Assembly: GCA_002356455.1 (NCBI GenBank)
Contig: AP017968.1
Location: 2,542,001-2,606,000 of the forward strand
From: Fusobacterium varium
GTDB lineage: Bacteria; Fusobacteriota; Fusobacteriia; Fusobacteriales; Fusobacteriaceae
Direction of reading: 5' to 3'
Length of the DNA stretch: 64,000 bases
The notes under the pieces are model-generated. The model was given only the letters and a program-made list of their open reading frames with translations. It did not search any database and had not been told where the DNA came from. Both the position numbers and the translations under genes were made by a program. Of the stretch, positions 38,066 through 49,010 are shown one piece after another. Position 1 is the stretch's first letter. Each line of letters opens with the position of its first letter.

Positions 38066-38638
38066 GTGACATTTATGATATATTTAAATTTATTCATAAG
38101 TTTTTTCAAAATAGGACTGTTTAGTATAGGAGGAGGATATGCAGCAATGCCTCTTATCAAATCTCAAGTTGTTGACCTTCATCAATGGCTGACACTAAAG
38201 GAATTTACAGACATTATAACTATTGCTGAAATGACTCCAGGTTCTGTATCATTAAATTGTGCTACATTTGTTGGGATACAAATAGCTGGAATAAAAGGGG
38301 CTCTAGTTGCTACTCTTGGATGTATTACTCCTTCTTTCATTGTAGTAATGATTTTTACATTTCTTTATTTTAAATATGGAGATCTTAAAATTATCAAAGG
38401 TATTTTAAGAGGATTACGTCCTGCAGTTGTTGGGCTTATTGCTTCTGCTGGAACTACAATAGCACTTATCGCCTTCTTTGGAGATAAAATAAATATTCAG
38501 GAAGAACACATTAATTACATATCAGTAATAATTTTTCTTTGTGCTGTTATAGCTCTCAGAAAATTTAAAATAAATCCTATCTGCGTAATGCTTGTATCTG
38601 GAATTTTTGGAATAGGTGTGTATGAATTTTTAGTATAA
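38066..38638 (+). CDS. Chromate transporter family protein, second half
   Basis: 190 residues, the paired CHR domain: LFSIGGGYAAMPLI, HQWLTLKEFTDIITIAEMTPGS, and ATFVGIQIAGIKGAL. It is homologous to its neighbour and probably forms a heterodimer with it in the cytoplasmic membrane. A terminator follows directly. Confidence 0.9.
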   Translation: MTFMIYLNLFISFFKIGLFSIGGGYAAMPLIKSQVVDLHQWLTLKEFTDIITIAEMTPGSVSLNCATFVGIQIAGIKGALVATLGCITPSFIVVMIFTFLYFKYGDLKIIKGILRGLRPAVVGLIASAGTTIALIAFFGDKINIQEEHINYISVIIFLCAVIALRKFKINPICVMLVSGIFGIGVYEFLV

Positions 38639-38640
38639 AG

Positions 38641-38676
38641 AAAATGCTGAAAGCTATAACTTTCAGCATTTTTTCA
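38641..38676. terminator. Bidirectional terminator after the chromate-transporter pair
   Basis: A perfect 13-bp stem (38641-38653 with 38660-38672) with a 6-base loop and T runs on both strands. The last codons of the convergent LysR gene lie within it. Confidence 0.9.
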
Positions 38677-39544
38677 TAAATTCAAACCAATTTTTATACT
38701 CTTCTTTATGTATACTGTCCTTTAAAAAAACAAAATTAAATTCTCTTTCTGCATGAAAATTTTTCAATTTTATAACTGAAACTTCTCCATTTTTAATTTC
38801 TTTTTCAACTGCTATCTTATATATAAAAGTTATTCCTGTATTATTTTTTATCATTTCTTTTATTACTTTTATATTTTCTATTTCATATTTTTTTGTAAAA
38901 TCATTAATTGAAAGATTATTATCATATAGTATTTTTTCAAAAATATCTCTGCTTCCTGAACCTTTTTCTCTTACTATTATTCTTTCCTCTAAAATTTCCT
39001 CAAATGTAAATTCTCCTTGAGAAAATCTATTTTTATCAGAACATACTGCAACAAATTCCTCTTTTGAAAAAAGAAATGAATCATATTTCGTTTTTTCAAA
39101 AAATCCTTCTACTAAAAGAAAATCTATATCTCCATTTTCTAATTTTTCAAGTAATAATTTAGTATCTTTTACTGAGATAGAAACATTTATTTCAGGATAA
39201 TCAGAAGAAAGTTTTTTTAACACTTTAGGAATTACATACTCACCTATTGTAAGGGTTGCTCCAAAATTTAAAGCATGTTTGTTTGATGAAAGGTTTAATA
39301 TCTTTTCTCTCATTTTTTCAGAATCAGAATTCATTGCTACTAAATAACGATATAATATTTTTCCATATTCTGTTAAAGACAAAGTTCTTCCTGAATATAG
39401 AAAAAGTTTATTTTTATAAAATTCTTCCAAGAATTTTATATGCTGAGTCACAGCAGGCTGTGTCATATGAAGATTCTCAGCAGTCTTGGTATAACTTAAT
39501 GTCTTACATAATTCCAGAAATGTATAAATCCTAAAGTCAAGCAT
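38663..39544 (-). CDS. LysR family transcriptional regulator
   Basis: 293 residues with a typical LysR winged helix (FLELCKTLSYTKTAENLHMTQPAVTQH) and effector-binding domain. It is convergent with the chromate-transporter genes rather than divergent, and its upstream neighbour is a CLC operon on the same strand. Its target is unclear; the other LysR gene nearby is better placed for the transporter pair. Confidence 0.88.
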   Translation of the reverse strand: MLDFRIYTFLELCKTLSYTKTAENLHMTQPAVTQHIKFLEEFYKNKLFLYSGRTLSLTEYGKILYRYLVAMNSDSEKMREKILNLSSNKHALNFGATLTIGEYVIPKVLKKLSSDYPEINVSISVKDTKLLLEKLENGDIDFLLVEGFFEKTKYDSFLFSKEEFVAVCSDKNRFSQGEFTFEEILEERIIVREKGSGSRDIFEKILYDNNLSINDFTKKYEIENIKVIKEMIKNNTGITFIYKIAVEKEIKNGEVSVIKLKNFHAEREFNFVFLKDSIHKEEYKNWFEFMKKC

Positions 39545-39557
39545 TATATCCCTCCTA

Positions 39558-39609
39558 TAAAAAAATGATTCAAAAGTTAAAAATTCAACATCCCCACTTT
39601 TGAATCATT
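39558..39609 (-). terminator. Terminator after the 155-residue membrane protein gene
   Basis: A 13-bp perfect stem (39564-39576 with 39597-39609) with a 20-base loop and a T run on the minus strand, immediately ahead of the LysR ribosome-binding site. Confidence 0.85.
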
Positions 39610-39624
39610 CTTATTAGTAATTAA

Positions 39625-40092
39625 TTAAAATCCTCTTATTAAAATTGTGAGTATTGCTGCTATCACAAATAAAACTACAATTCCTCCAATAGTAGAAAGA
39701 AGACTTAAACCTATTTTTGTTCCTAAAGGCTTATCTGTAAGAAATGTATTTCTTACAAAATAAATATTAGCTACAGCAAATACTGCTCCTAAAACTCCTC
39801 CTCTTATCAAAAATAAAAATGAAGGTATTATAAAAAAATAAGCTATTTTGGAATAATTTTCCATTATTTTTACTTTTTCATTTTTATCAATAACTATCAT
39901 TGGCGAATTAAAAAAATTATCTGATATCTTAACTTCTCTTTCTACACCCTGATCATCTATCAATCTTGTTTTTCCCCATTTTAATTTGACAGGATTCCCG
40001 TTATACTTAAGAATACTTTTTAAACCAGATATTTCCCAAACTATTTTATTTTCTGTAAAACTTGGATGCTCCACTTTAAATTCCATATTCAT
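39625..40092 (-). CDS. Membrane protein of unknown function
   Basis: 155 residues. The first half (about residues 1-80) is soluble and beta-like (KLKWGKTRLIDDQGVEREVK). The second half has two or three membrane segments. I recognise no family. It follows the CLC gene by 33 bp and ends at a terminator, so it is probably co-transcribed with it; an accessory role is possible but unproven. Confidence 0.65.
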   Translation of the reverse strand: MNMEFKVEHPSFTENKIVWEISGLKSILKYNGNPVKLKWGKTRLIDDQGVEREVKISDNFFNSPMIVIDKNEKVKIMENYSKIAYFFIIPSFLFLIRGGVLGAVFAVANIYFVRNTFLTDKPLGTKIGLSLLSTIGGIVVLFVIAAILTILIRGF

Positions 40093-40125
40093 TCCCCCAT
40101 TTTAGATATTTTATGTAAAATTTAA

Positions 40126-41700
40126 TTAACTGCATGTACCTAATTTATATAAACTTTCTTTCATAATATGGACTTTCTTTTCTGGAAGAAGTATTGTTAT
40201 TCTGTCTCCTGCTTCTATCCTAGTATTTCCTTTGGGAATTATTTCATGTTCATTTCGTATAATTGCCACTACCAGAACATCTTCAGCCCAGTTTACTTCA
40301 CATATTCTCTTTCCATCCAATTCAGATTCCCCAGTTACTGGAACAGTTATTATAGTTTTTTTACTAGGTTCCAATTTTTCACTTGGAACATCTTTTGCCA
40401 TTCTCTCATAAAGAATTTCATAAATTGGTTCCAATCCTAATAAATCTGTTATATAATATGCTACCACAGAAACTGTTACAAGTGCAAGTAAATGGTCAAA
40501 ATTTCCTGTCATTTCTAAAATAAGGACTGCTCCAGTTATAGGAGCTCTTACTACTGCCACAAAATATCCTGCCATTCCCAATACCATATAATGTGGTATA
40601 AATTCTGGTCCCACTCCTAATATGTTAACCAGCACTATTCCATATATTTTTCCTAATATAGCTCCTAATACCAGCATTGGGAGAAATATTCCTCCTGCAA
40701 AACCTGTTGCATAAGATAATGCAGTAAATAACAATTTCACAATAAATATAATAACAAGTAATTGTATAGTTCTGTTTCCTCCTGCCATTTCTTCAACTAA
40801 TTCATGCCCTCCACCTGTTACTTCTGGCAAAATAAAACATAAAATAAATGAAGTTGTCATAACAAAAGAAACTTTTGCCCATCTTGGTAATTTAGCACCT
40901 TTATAGATATCTTGAACTTTTATTAAAGTCATTGTAAATATTTTTCCAAAAAATGCTATAACTATACCAAAACAAACAAATAATCCAAATTGAAAATAAG
41001 GATTTATTTCCTTAGGATAATTCACAGTTAAGTTAAAAGCAGTCTGCATTCCAAACATTCTTCTTCCAACAAAATCAGATGCAATACTAGCCAAAAAAGT
41101 ACATATCAATAATTTTGAAGATATAAATTTATGCAGCTCCTCTAAGCTAAACATAACTCCAGCCAAAGGTGCTCCAAAAGCTCCTGCTAATCCAGCACTT
41201 GCTCCACTTGTTACAAGATATTTTTTTTCAACAGAATCTCTTTTAAAAATTTTAGTGGCTCCATATCCAATGTAAGATCCTAATTGTACAGAAGGTCCTT
41301 CCCTTCCTAATGAAAGTCCGCATCCAATTCCAAATAATCCTCCAATAAATTTTGCAACTAACTCTTGAAACCATTTTACATAGTCAAGCTGTCTTAAAAT
41401 TATTCCTTTTACTTGTGGTATTCCACTCCCAGATGTTTTGGGATACTTTTTTGCAATTAGATCTACTAATAATCCAATAGCAATAAATCCTGCCCATACC
41501 ATTGCTAAAAAAATTGGACTTTCCATATCCCTATGACTGAAAATGCTTTCTCTAATGTGATTGGCATAGCCTAATCCCCATCTGTAAATAGAAACAATAA
41601 AACCTGTCAATGCTCCTACTCCTAAACAAAGCATATAAAGTTTTCCGCTTCCTTTTTGCAGTAATTTTAAATTATCTTCTGCAGTTTTTTCAGAATTCAT
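40126..41700 (-). CDS. CLC-type chloride/proton antiporter with C-terminal TrkA-C domain
   Basis: 524 residues from ATG 41700 (GGAGG eight bases upstream; the ATG at 41715 overlaps that site). CLC selectivity motifs are complete: GSGIPQ, GREGPSVQLGS (gating Glu) and GIFLPML. An internal Glu pair (SLEELHKF) matches the proton-pathway Glu of antiporters, so exchange rather than a channel is likely. The last 80 residues form a TrkA-C domain (RICEVNWAEDVLVVAI) that may sense a ligand. Confidence 0.92.
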   Translation of the reverse strand: MNSEKTAEDNLKLLQKGSGKLYMLCLGVGALTGFIVSIYRWGLGYANHIRESIFSHRDMESPIFLAMVWAGFIAIGLLVDLIAKKYPKTSGSGIPQVKGIILRQLDYVKWFQELVAKFIGGLFGIGCGLSLGREGPSVQLGSYIGYGATKIFKRDSVEKKYLVTSGASAGLAGAFGAPLAGVMFSLEELHKFISSKLLICTFLASIASDFVGRRMFGMQTAFNLTVNYPKEINPYFQFGLFVCFGIVIAFFGKIFTMTLIKVQDIYKGAKLPRWAKVSFVMTTSFILCFILPEVTGGGHELVEEMAGGNRTIQLLVIIFIVKLLFTALSYATGFAGGIFLPMLVLGAILGKIYGIVLVNILGVGPEFIPHYMVLGMAGYFVAVVRAPITGAVLILEMTGNFDHLLALVTVSVVAYYITDLLGLEPIYEILYERMAKDVPSEKLEPSKKTIITVPVTGESELDGKRICEVNWAEDVLVVAIIRNEHEIIPKGNTRIEAGDRITILLPEKKVHIMKESLYKLGTCS

Positions 41701-41789
41701 AATGAAATCCTCCATAATATATTGATTTTCCTTTTTATTCTATCCTTTTTTCTAATATAATACAATAATTTTTTAAAAAATTTTATGAA

Positions 41790-41851
41790 AAAATAAAAAA
41801 ACCAATCCAAGTAAGAAATCTTTATTAAAATCTCCTTTTTGGATTAGTTTT
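41790..41851 (-). terminator. Rho-independent terminator of the tyrosine phenol-lyase operon
   Basis: Minus-strand stem of about 12 bp (41798-41809 with 41840-41851, one G·U-type mismatch) followed by a long T run, some 30 bp after the stop. Confidence 0.8.
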
Positions 41852-41884
41852 TTATTTTATAATTACTTATTTACAGTCTATTTT

Positions 41885-43315
<1,431 letters not shown>

Positions 43316-43340
43316 TTATTTTGCTCTATAAAATCTAATT

Positions 43341-44870
43341 TCAAACTGTTTCCTCAATAATTTTTGGTTTCTTTACTTCTTTATTCATATAATTAAGTTC
43401 ATAATCCTTTAATGAAGCCAATACTTGTCCTGATAATGGTATTATAGCCATCATATTAAATACTGTCATCAGTCCTACTCCTAAATCTCCCAATTCCCAT
43501 ACGAATGTGTATTGTGCAAGTCCTCCTGCAAAAAGCATTCCCAGAGCAAATATTTTGTATAGGTTCTGTGATTTCCAATTATCTCCAAAGACATAAGCTA
43601 CATTTCCTCTCGCATAAAACATTATTCCAAGGAAAGTACTGAAACTGAATAAGAACAATATTACTGCTATAAATATTACTCCTGCTTGTCCTATATGATG
43701 ATTCATTGCTGCCTGTAGAAGATCCATTCCCATTAATCCTTTTGTTACACTTTCAGGTGCAAGAAGCATTATGAAAGCTGAACAACTGCATATCATCAAT
43801 GTATCTATAAATACTCCTAAAGCTTGTATTAGACCTTGTTTAACTGGGTGAGTAACATCTGCCGCCGCTGCTGCACATGGCGCTGATCCTGATCCAGCCT
43901 CATTAGAAAACAATCCTCTTTTTACTCCCTGCATTAATATAGCACCAAAGCCACCAGCTACTGCCTGTCTAAATCCAAAAGCCTGTACAAATATATTTTC
44001 AAACATTTGAGGTATAAGTCCTATATTTTTTATAATTATAAACAGTGTTACTGAAAAATATAGAATTGCCATTGCTGGAACTATCTTATTAAGAACATCC
44101 ACTATTCCTGCATTTTTAAACAACACTATTCCTGATATAACCACTAAAGCTATTGTTGTATATAGTGGTGGAAAATTGAAAGCATTTGCAAAAGACTGTG
44201 TTACTGAGTTAGCAATAACCTGACTTATTCCTGCCCAGCAAAGCAGTCCAGAAAGAGCAAACAGTACACCTAGAAGTTTAAATTTAGTTCCTCTGGTATA
44301 ATATTTTTTTCCATCAATAGATACATACTTTGAAGTTCCTTTAATATCATTAACATATTCATCCTCTTCTTTTACCCAAGTTATTATTCTCATTCTATCC
44401 ATAAAATATGCAGGTCCACCTCTAAAACCTCCATATAGTGGATCTTTTTCTTTATATATCTGAGCCAGTGTTGATTCTATAAATGCGCTTGAAGCTCCTA
44501 TCAGTGCTGCCAGCCACATCCAGAATATTGCTCCAGGTCCTCCAAAAGAGATAGCAGCTACCACTCCTGCCAGATTCCCCATTCCTACTCTTGAAGCTGT
44601 AGCAATAAACAAAGCCTGTAATCCAGATATTGAATCTTTATTATCAGAACTTTTAGGTTCTAATACACACTTTATCATTTCTGGAAATAATCTAAATGGA
44701 AGAAACCTAGTTCTTACTGTAAAGTATATTCCCACTGGTATAAGTATCACTACCAGAAGACTAAGTTCAACTATTGTTTCTCCAACATTTACAGTTATAA
44801 GTTTACCCCATAACAATCCATTTAATGAAAGTACCATATTCTTAAACGAGCCAATTAAACTTTCAAACAT
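43341..44870 (-). CDS. Sodium:amino-acid symporter, AGCS family
   Basis: 509 residues with the AGCS signature regions: GLQALFIATASRVGMGNLAG, AAISFGGPGAIFWMW and GLFSNEAGSGSAPCAAA. About ten membrane segments. A hydrophilic insert of some 35 residues (about 160-195, KEEDEYVNDIKG) between two membrane helices is longer than I expect for the family. AGCS members usually carry alanine or glycine; next to tyrosine phenol-lyase an aromatic or broader substrate is plausible (inference). The ATG has AGGAGG. Confidence 0.93.
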   Translation of the reverse strand: MFESLIGSFKNMVLSLNGLLWGKLITVNVGETIVELSLLVVILIPVGIYFTVRTRFLPFRLFPEMIKCVLEPKSSDNKDSISGLQALFIATASRVGMGNLAGVVAAISFGGPGAIFWMWLAALIGASSAFIESTLAQIYKEKDPLYGGFRGGPAYFMDRMRIITWVKEEDEYVNDIKGTSKYVSIDGKKYYTRGTKFKLLGVLFALSGLLCWAGISQVIANSVTQSFANAFNFPPLYTTIALVVISGIVLFKNAGIVDVLNKIVPAMAILYFSVTLFIIIKNIGLIPQMFENIFVQAFGFRQAVAGGFGAILMQGVKRGLFSNEAGSGSAPCAAAAADVTHPVKQGLIQALGVFIDTLMICSCSAFIMLLAPESVTKGLMGMDLLQAAMNHHIGQAGVIFIAVILFLFSFSTFLGIMFYARGNVAYVFGDNWKSQNLYKIFALGMLFAGGLAQYTFVWELGDLGVGLMTVFNMMAIIPLSGQVLASLKDYELNYMNKEVKKPKIIEETV

Positions 44871-45002
44871 TAATGCACCTCCTGAATCATATATTTATAT
44901 TTTTTCCTTAAAAAAAAAATTAAATTTATTTCTATATATCAAAAGTCATCATAATTTAAGTTTATATATTGTTCTCCTTATTAAAATCTCTTTCTTGATA
45001 TA

Positions 45003-45031
45003 AGTTTAGTACATTTATAAAACTTAATCAA
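45003..45031 (-). promoter_or_regulatory. Promoter candidate for the AGCS-tpl operon
   Basis: Minus-strand TTGATT (45026-45031) and TAAACT (45003-45008), 17-bp spacer, leaving a leader of about 125 nt before the AGCS start. No TyrR-type box was recognised. The gap 44871-45282 otherwise holds only the DAACS terminator. Confidence 0.45.
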
Positions 45032-45204
45032 CCAAAGTAAAACAAAACTGTTATATTACAATTCGTTTATATAATTATTTTCTCTGTTTCTAAAAATTCA
45101 GCTTTTTTATCAACATACTCTAACAAATAATATGTGTTTTTACTTTTTTATATTTTTTCATTTTAGTTCTTTAATTCTATTTTTTTATTTTTTATTAATT
45201 TCAA

Positions 45205-45266
45205 AAAATTAAAAAAGAGAACGAACTATAGATAGAAATTTATTCTAACTTTTAGTCATTCTCTTT
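45205..45266 (-). terminator. Rho-independent terminator of the DAACS symporter gene
   Basis: On the minus strand the arms AAAGAGAATGA and TCGTTCTCTTT pair (one wobble) around a loop with an internal hairpin, followed by a T run. It lies about 20 bp after the stop. Confidence 0.75.
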
Positions 45267-45282
45267 AAAAATTCATATAAAA

Positions 45283-46524
45283 TTATCCTAAATTTTTCTT
45301 AATCCAATCTTTCCCCTCTACCATTCTCGTTACAAGCATAGCTGCTACTGTATCTCCAGTTGCATTTATCATTGTAGCTGGCGGGTCAACAAGATATCCA
45401 ATTGTTGCAATGATAGGAAAGGCCTCTGGTGGGAATCCATACATAGTTACTATAAGCATCTCCCCAATAAGTCCTCCGCCTGGAACTCCTGACATTACTA
45501 CTCCACCTACAATTGAAAGAAGAATGGCACTTATATAAGTCCCTGCTCCTGCAAAAGGAACTCCAAATATACCAAATAAAAATGAAATTTTCAATATAGA
45601 ACTAAATACTGTTCCATCCATATGTGCAGTTGCTCCTATTGGAAGTACTATTTCTCTAATATCTTTAGGAACTCCAATTTTTCCTGCTGCTTCTAAGTTT
45701 ACTGGTAGAGTAGCGATACTACTTTGAGTAGCCAAAGAAGTTATGGCTGGTGAAAGAAGATGTTTTAATGATTTTACCCCTTCTTTTCCACCTGCTATAT
45801 ATCCATATACTGGAAACATAAAGATAAAATATGCAAAACATAATGGATAATAAATTATCATGGCTCTTGTATATGAACCTATTAGTTCTTTTCCATATTC
45901 ACCTACAAGTGCTGCAAAATAAGCTCCTAAACCTATTGGAGCATAATACATTAACAAATTTATCATTTTTAAAAATACTTCTGCCAATGCATCCAATCCA
46001 TCAGCAATTTTTCTTCCCTTTTCTCCAACCATATTTACGCATAATCCAAATACTATTGAGAAAAGAATTAGAGGAAGCATATTTTTTCTTGAAATAAGTT
46101 CAGGAAAATCTGTAACAGTTATTGCTTTTACTATCTGATCACCAGTTTGAAAAGGTTTTAATGCTTCTGCTGCTGGAATATTAAGATTTACTCCCTGAGC
46201 TGGTGGAAAAATATTCACTATAATTAATATTATTATAGCAGCTACGAATCCTGTTGAAACAAACACAAGTATCAAGTTCTTAAGAATACTTTTTAATCTA
46301 GACATATCATTCATACTTGAAATTGAACTACTTATTGTTACCATTACCAAAGGTACAACTATTGTAAACATTCCATTAATAAATAAATCCCCAAAAGGTT
46401 TAAATATCTTTGCCTTTTCTCCCATTACAGTTCCAATGATACTTCCTAAAATTATCGCTCCTATTAAAAGAATAGAAAAACGATAGGCTTCCCATACACT
46501 TTTTTTCTTGTTCAATTCTGCCAT
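45283..46524 (-). CDS. Dicarboxylate/amino-acid:cation symporter (DAACS family)
   Basis: 413 residues with the GltP/GltPh fold. Motifs: the HP1 serine-rich SLATQSSIATLPVN, the ATAHMDGT-like PIGATAHMDGTVF of helix 7, and HP2 MSGVPGGGLIGEM, then DPPATMINATGD in helix 8. The helix-8 Arg that fixes an acidic side chain in glutamate carriers is not evident, so a neutral amino acid or other substrate is possible. It lies alone between dapF and the tyrosine operon. Confidence 0.92.
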   Translation of the reverse strand: MAELNKKKSVWEAYRFSILLIGAIILGSIIGTVMGEKAKIFKPFGDLFINGMFTIVVPLVMVTISSSISSMNDMSRLKSILKNLILVFVSTGFVAAIIILIIVNIFPPAQGVNLNIPAAEALKPFQTGDQIVKAITVTDFPELISRKNMLPLILFSIVFGLCVNMVGEKGRKIADGLDALAEVFLKMINLLMYYAPIGLGAYFAALVGEYGKELIGSYTRAMIIYYPLCFAYFIFMFPVYGYIAGGKEGVKSLKHLLSPAITSLATQSSIATLPVNLEAAGKIGVPKDIREIVLPIGATAHMDGTVFSSILKISFLFGIFGVPFAGAGTYISAILLSIVGGVVMSGVPGGGLIGEMLIVTMYGFPPEAFPIIATIGYLVDPPATMINATGDTVAAMLVTRMVEGKDWIKKNLG

Positions 46525-46680
46525 TTTAACACCTCACTGTTTTTATTTATAATTTAAATTTTCCTGTTTAGGGAATAATCCAAAAAATCCACTTACTAGA
46601 TATTTTTATAAATTACCTTTTTTGATTTTATTATGGAACCATATTATTTATTTGGTTATATCTAAACTAATGTTATTCTT

Positions 46681-47517
46681 TTACTTTAGAAATTCTCCAT
46701 GACATATAGTTTCTGCTTTTCCAGACATAGTTATCTCATAATCTTCCCCTATTTCTATGAAAAGTTCTCCACCTTCAGCCAAAAGTTTTATTTTCTTTTC
46801 TTTTATTTTGCCTAATTTATGTGCTAGAGCTGCTGTTGCACAACATCCTGTTCCACACCCAAGTGTTCTTCCAGCTCCTCTTTCCCATGTTTTTATCATT
46901 ATAGTATCATCTGTCATTATTTTAGCAAAATTTACATTTGTCTTTTCAGGAAAGATATCATTTTTTTCCATAAGACTTCCTATTTCATTCACATCATATT
47001 CATCAAAATTTTCTACAAAAATAGTTGTATGTGGAACCCCCATAAGTACACTTGAGAAAATTACTTTTTTCTCTTTTATAAATATTTCTTCTTCCAGAAT
47101 ATTTTCTTTTTTTATAGTACAGGGAACTGCTCTTCCTCTGAAATCAATTTTCTCCATATCAACCTTAAGATATTCTATATCCCCCGAGATACCTATGTCA
47201 AGTTTTATATGCTTTATTCCTGCGTCTGTCTCTACTGAAAACTCATCTTTTGTTACAATTTTACTGTCATACACAAATTTTGCAAAACATCTTATTCCAT
47301 TCCCACACATCTCTCCTCTTGAGCCATCAGAATTATAATAACTCATTTTTATATCTGCGTTTGAACTTCTTTCACAAAACATAAGTCCATCTGCTCCTAT
47401 TCCAAAATGTCTATCACAAACTTTTTTTGCTGTTTCATTCCAATTTGAAGACTTTTCTATCATTCCATTCATAAGAATAAAATCATTCCCTGCTGCCTGC
47501 ATTTTTGAAAATTTCAT
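46681..47517 (-). CDS. dapF: Diaminopimelate epimerase
   Basis: 278 residues. Both catalytic cysteines are present: MCGNGIRC near residue 71 and LGCGTGCCA near residue 218; the GNDF motif is at the N-terminus. It converts LL- to meso-diaminopimelate for lysine and peptidoglycan synthesis. It follows the M20 deacetylase-like gene but a strong hairpin stands between, so it may be transcribed partly on its own. Confidence 0.97.
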   Translation of the reverse strand: MKFSKMQAAGNDFILMNGMIEKSSNWNETAKKVCDRHFGIGADGLMFCERSSNADIKMSYYNSDGSRGEMCGNGIRCFAKFVYDSKIVTKDEFSVETDAGIKHIKLDIGISGDIEYLKVDMEKIDFRGRAVPCTIKKENILEEEIFIKEKKVIFSSVLMGVPHTTIFVENFDEYDVNEIGSLMEKNDIFPEKTNVNFAKIMTDDTIMIKTWERGAGRTLGCGTGCCATAALAHKLGKIKEKKIKLLAEGGELFIEIGEDYEITMSGKAETICHGEFLK

Positions 47518-47549
47518 TTTCTCCTCCTTTCTATTTTTTTAATTTTGAA

Positions 47550-47629
47550 AATATAAAAATTGGTAATATTATTTATGAAATATATTTTGTTATTTTCTAA
47601 AAGCTGCTTCATTTTCATATTACCAATTT
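47550..47629 (-). terminator. Terminator-like hairpin between the M20 gene and dapF
   Basis: A perfect 13-bp stem (47557-47569 with 47617-47629) with a 47-base loop, followed on the minus strand by a T-rich run. It starts 8 bp after the M20 stop. Confidence 0.65.
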
Positions 47630-47637
47630 ATAATTAT

Positions 47638-48819
47638 TTATTTCTTATTAAAAGCTGAGTATATATTCAATATCTGCATTTCTACCCCAATCATAAGTGC
47701 ATCTTCATCTATATCAAATAATCCATTATGTGCAGGAGCATCTATGCCTTTTTCTTTATTTTTTACACCTAAAGTAAAAAATGCTCCTGGAGTTTTTTCA
47801 ATAAAGTATGCAAAATCTTCTACTCCCATATTTGCAGTTTTTTTCTCAAAAATATTACTTTCTCCCAAGAGTTCTATGGCATTTTCTCTTACTATATCCA
47901 CTTCTTTATCATGATTTATAAGAGCAGTATACCCTTCTTCTCTTATAAATTCTCCACTTCCTCCAAAAGCTTTAGGAACATTTGTTACTATTTCTTTTAT
48001 TTTTTCTAACATAGTCTTTCTTACTTCTGGATTCAGTGTCCTTAAAGTTCCTACCAACTGAACTTTATCTGCTATTATATTTCCTTGAGTTCCTCCATGA
48101 ATTGTTCCAATAGTAATAACTCCGCTTTCTCTAGCATCTATATTTCTGCTTACTATAGACTGTAATGCCACCATTACATGAGATGCAGCAAGAATTGCAT
48201 CTACTCCATCACTTGGATATGCTCCATGACAAGATTTCCCATATATATTTATTTTTAAAGTATCAGATGAAGCATTCATTGCTCCATATTTTATTCCAAT
48301 ATGTCCTGTTGGCAGATATTCATCTACATGTAAACCAAATACACAATTAATATTTTCAAGAGCCCCCTCCTGTATCATAGGTTTAGCTCCTCCAACTGTT
48401 TCTTCAGCTGGTTGAAATAAAAATCTTATATTGCAAGGAGGGATTATTCCATTATCTGAAAAATATTTAGCTACTCCCAAAGCAATAGTTGTATGTGCAT
48501 CATGTCCACAGGCATGGCATTTTCCCTCATTAATTGAAGCATAAGAAACATTCTTTTTATCCACTATAGGCAAAGCATCTATATCAGCTCTCAGTGCTAT
48601 TGTATAATTTCTATCTTCTCCTATTATTTCTGCAATTATACCTGTTTTAAATACTTTATCTTTATATGGTATTTTCATTTCTTTTAAATATTCACTTATT
48701 TTCTCCATTGTTCTGTATTCTTCTTGCCCTAACTCTGGGTGTTTATGAAAATCCCTTCTGACATTTATAAGCCAGTTTTTTTCTTTTTCAATTTCCTTTT
48801 TTAGTGTATCAATATTCAT
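47638..48819 (-). CDS. M20D amidohydrolase, candidate N-acetyldiaminopimelate deacetylase
   Basis: 393 residues of the hippurate-hydrolase/YxeP type. Motifs: RRDFHKHPELGQEE, ALRADIDALPI, ACGHDAHTTIALG, FQPAEETVGGA and PAHNGLFDID. By sequence alone it could cleave many N-acyl amino acids. Its position between lysA and dapF points to deacylation of N-acetyl-LL-diaminopimelate in the acetyl branch of lysine synthesis (inference). A gap of 191 bp separates it from lysA, with no terminator seen. Confidence 0.85.
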   Translation of the reverse strand: MNIDTLKKEIEKEKNWLINVRRDFHKHPELGQEEYRTMEKISEYLKEMKIPYKDKVFKTGIIAEIIGEDRNYTIALRADIDALPIVDKKNVSYASINEGKCHACGHDAHTTIALGVAKYFSDNGIIPPCNIRFLFQPAEETVGGAKPMIQEGALENINCVFGLHVDEYLPTGHIGIKYGAMNASSDTLKINIYGKSCHGAYPSDGVDAILAASHVMVALQSIVSRNIDARESGVITIGTIHGGTQGNIIADKVQLVGTLRTLNPEVRKTMLEKIKEIVTNVPKAFGGSGEFIREEGYTALINHDKEVDIVRENAIELLGESNIFEKKTANMGVEDFAYFIEKTPGAFFTLGVKNKEKGIDAPAHNGLFDIDEDALMIGVEMQILNIYSAFNKK

Positions 48820-49010
48820 TTTTCCTCCAAATTTCGAGAAATTCTTTATTCCTTAATGATTTTATCAATTTATTTAATTTTGTTCTATCAATCAAAATAA
48901 ATAAATTTTTGTTCATATTTTTATATTTTAATTCTTTATTTTAATAAAATATTTTTGTAAACAGTTCATATTTTTAGAATATTCTATAGTTTAAAAAAAA
49001 TAAAATTTTA

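Noticed and set aside
44871-44970. Short leader peptide (ATG ATG ACT TTT GAT ATA TAG) before the AGCS gene
   Set aside because: Only six codons, its AAGGAG is about 20 bases away and it contains no tyrosine, so attenuation is not supported.
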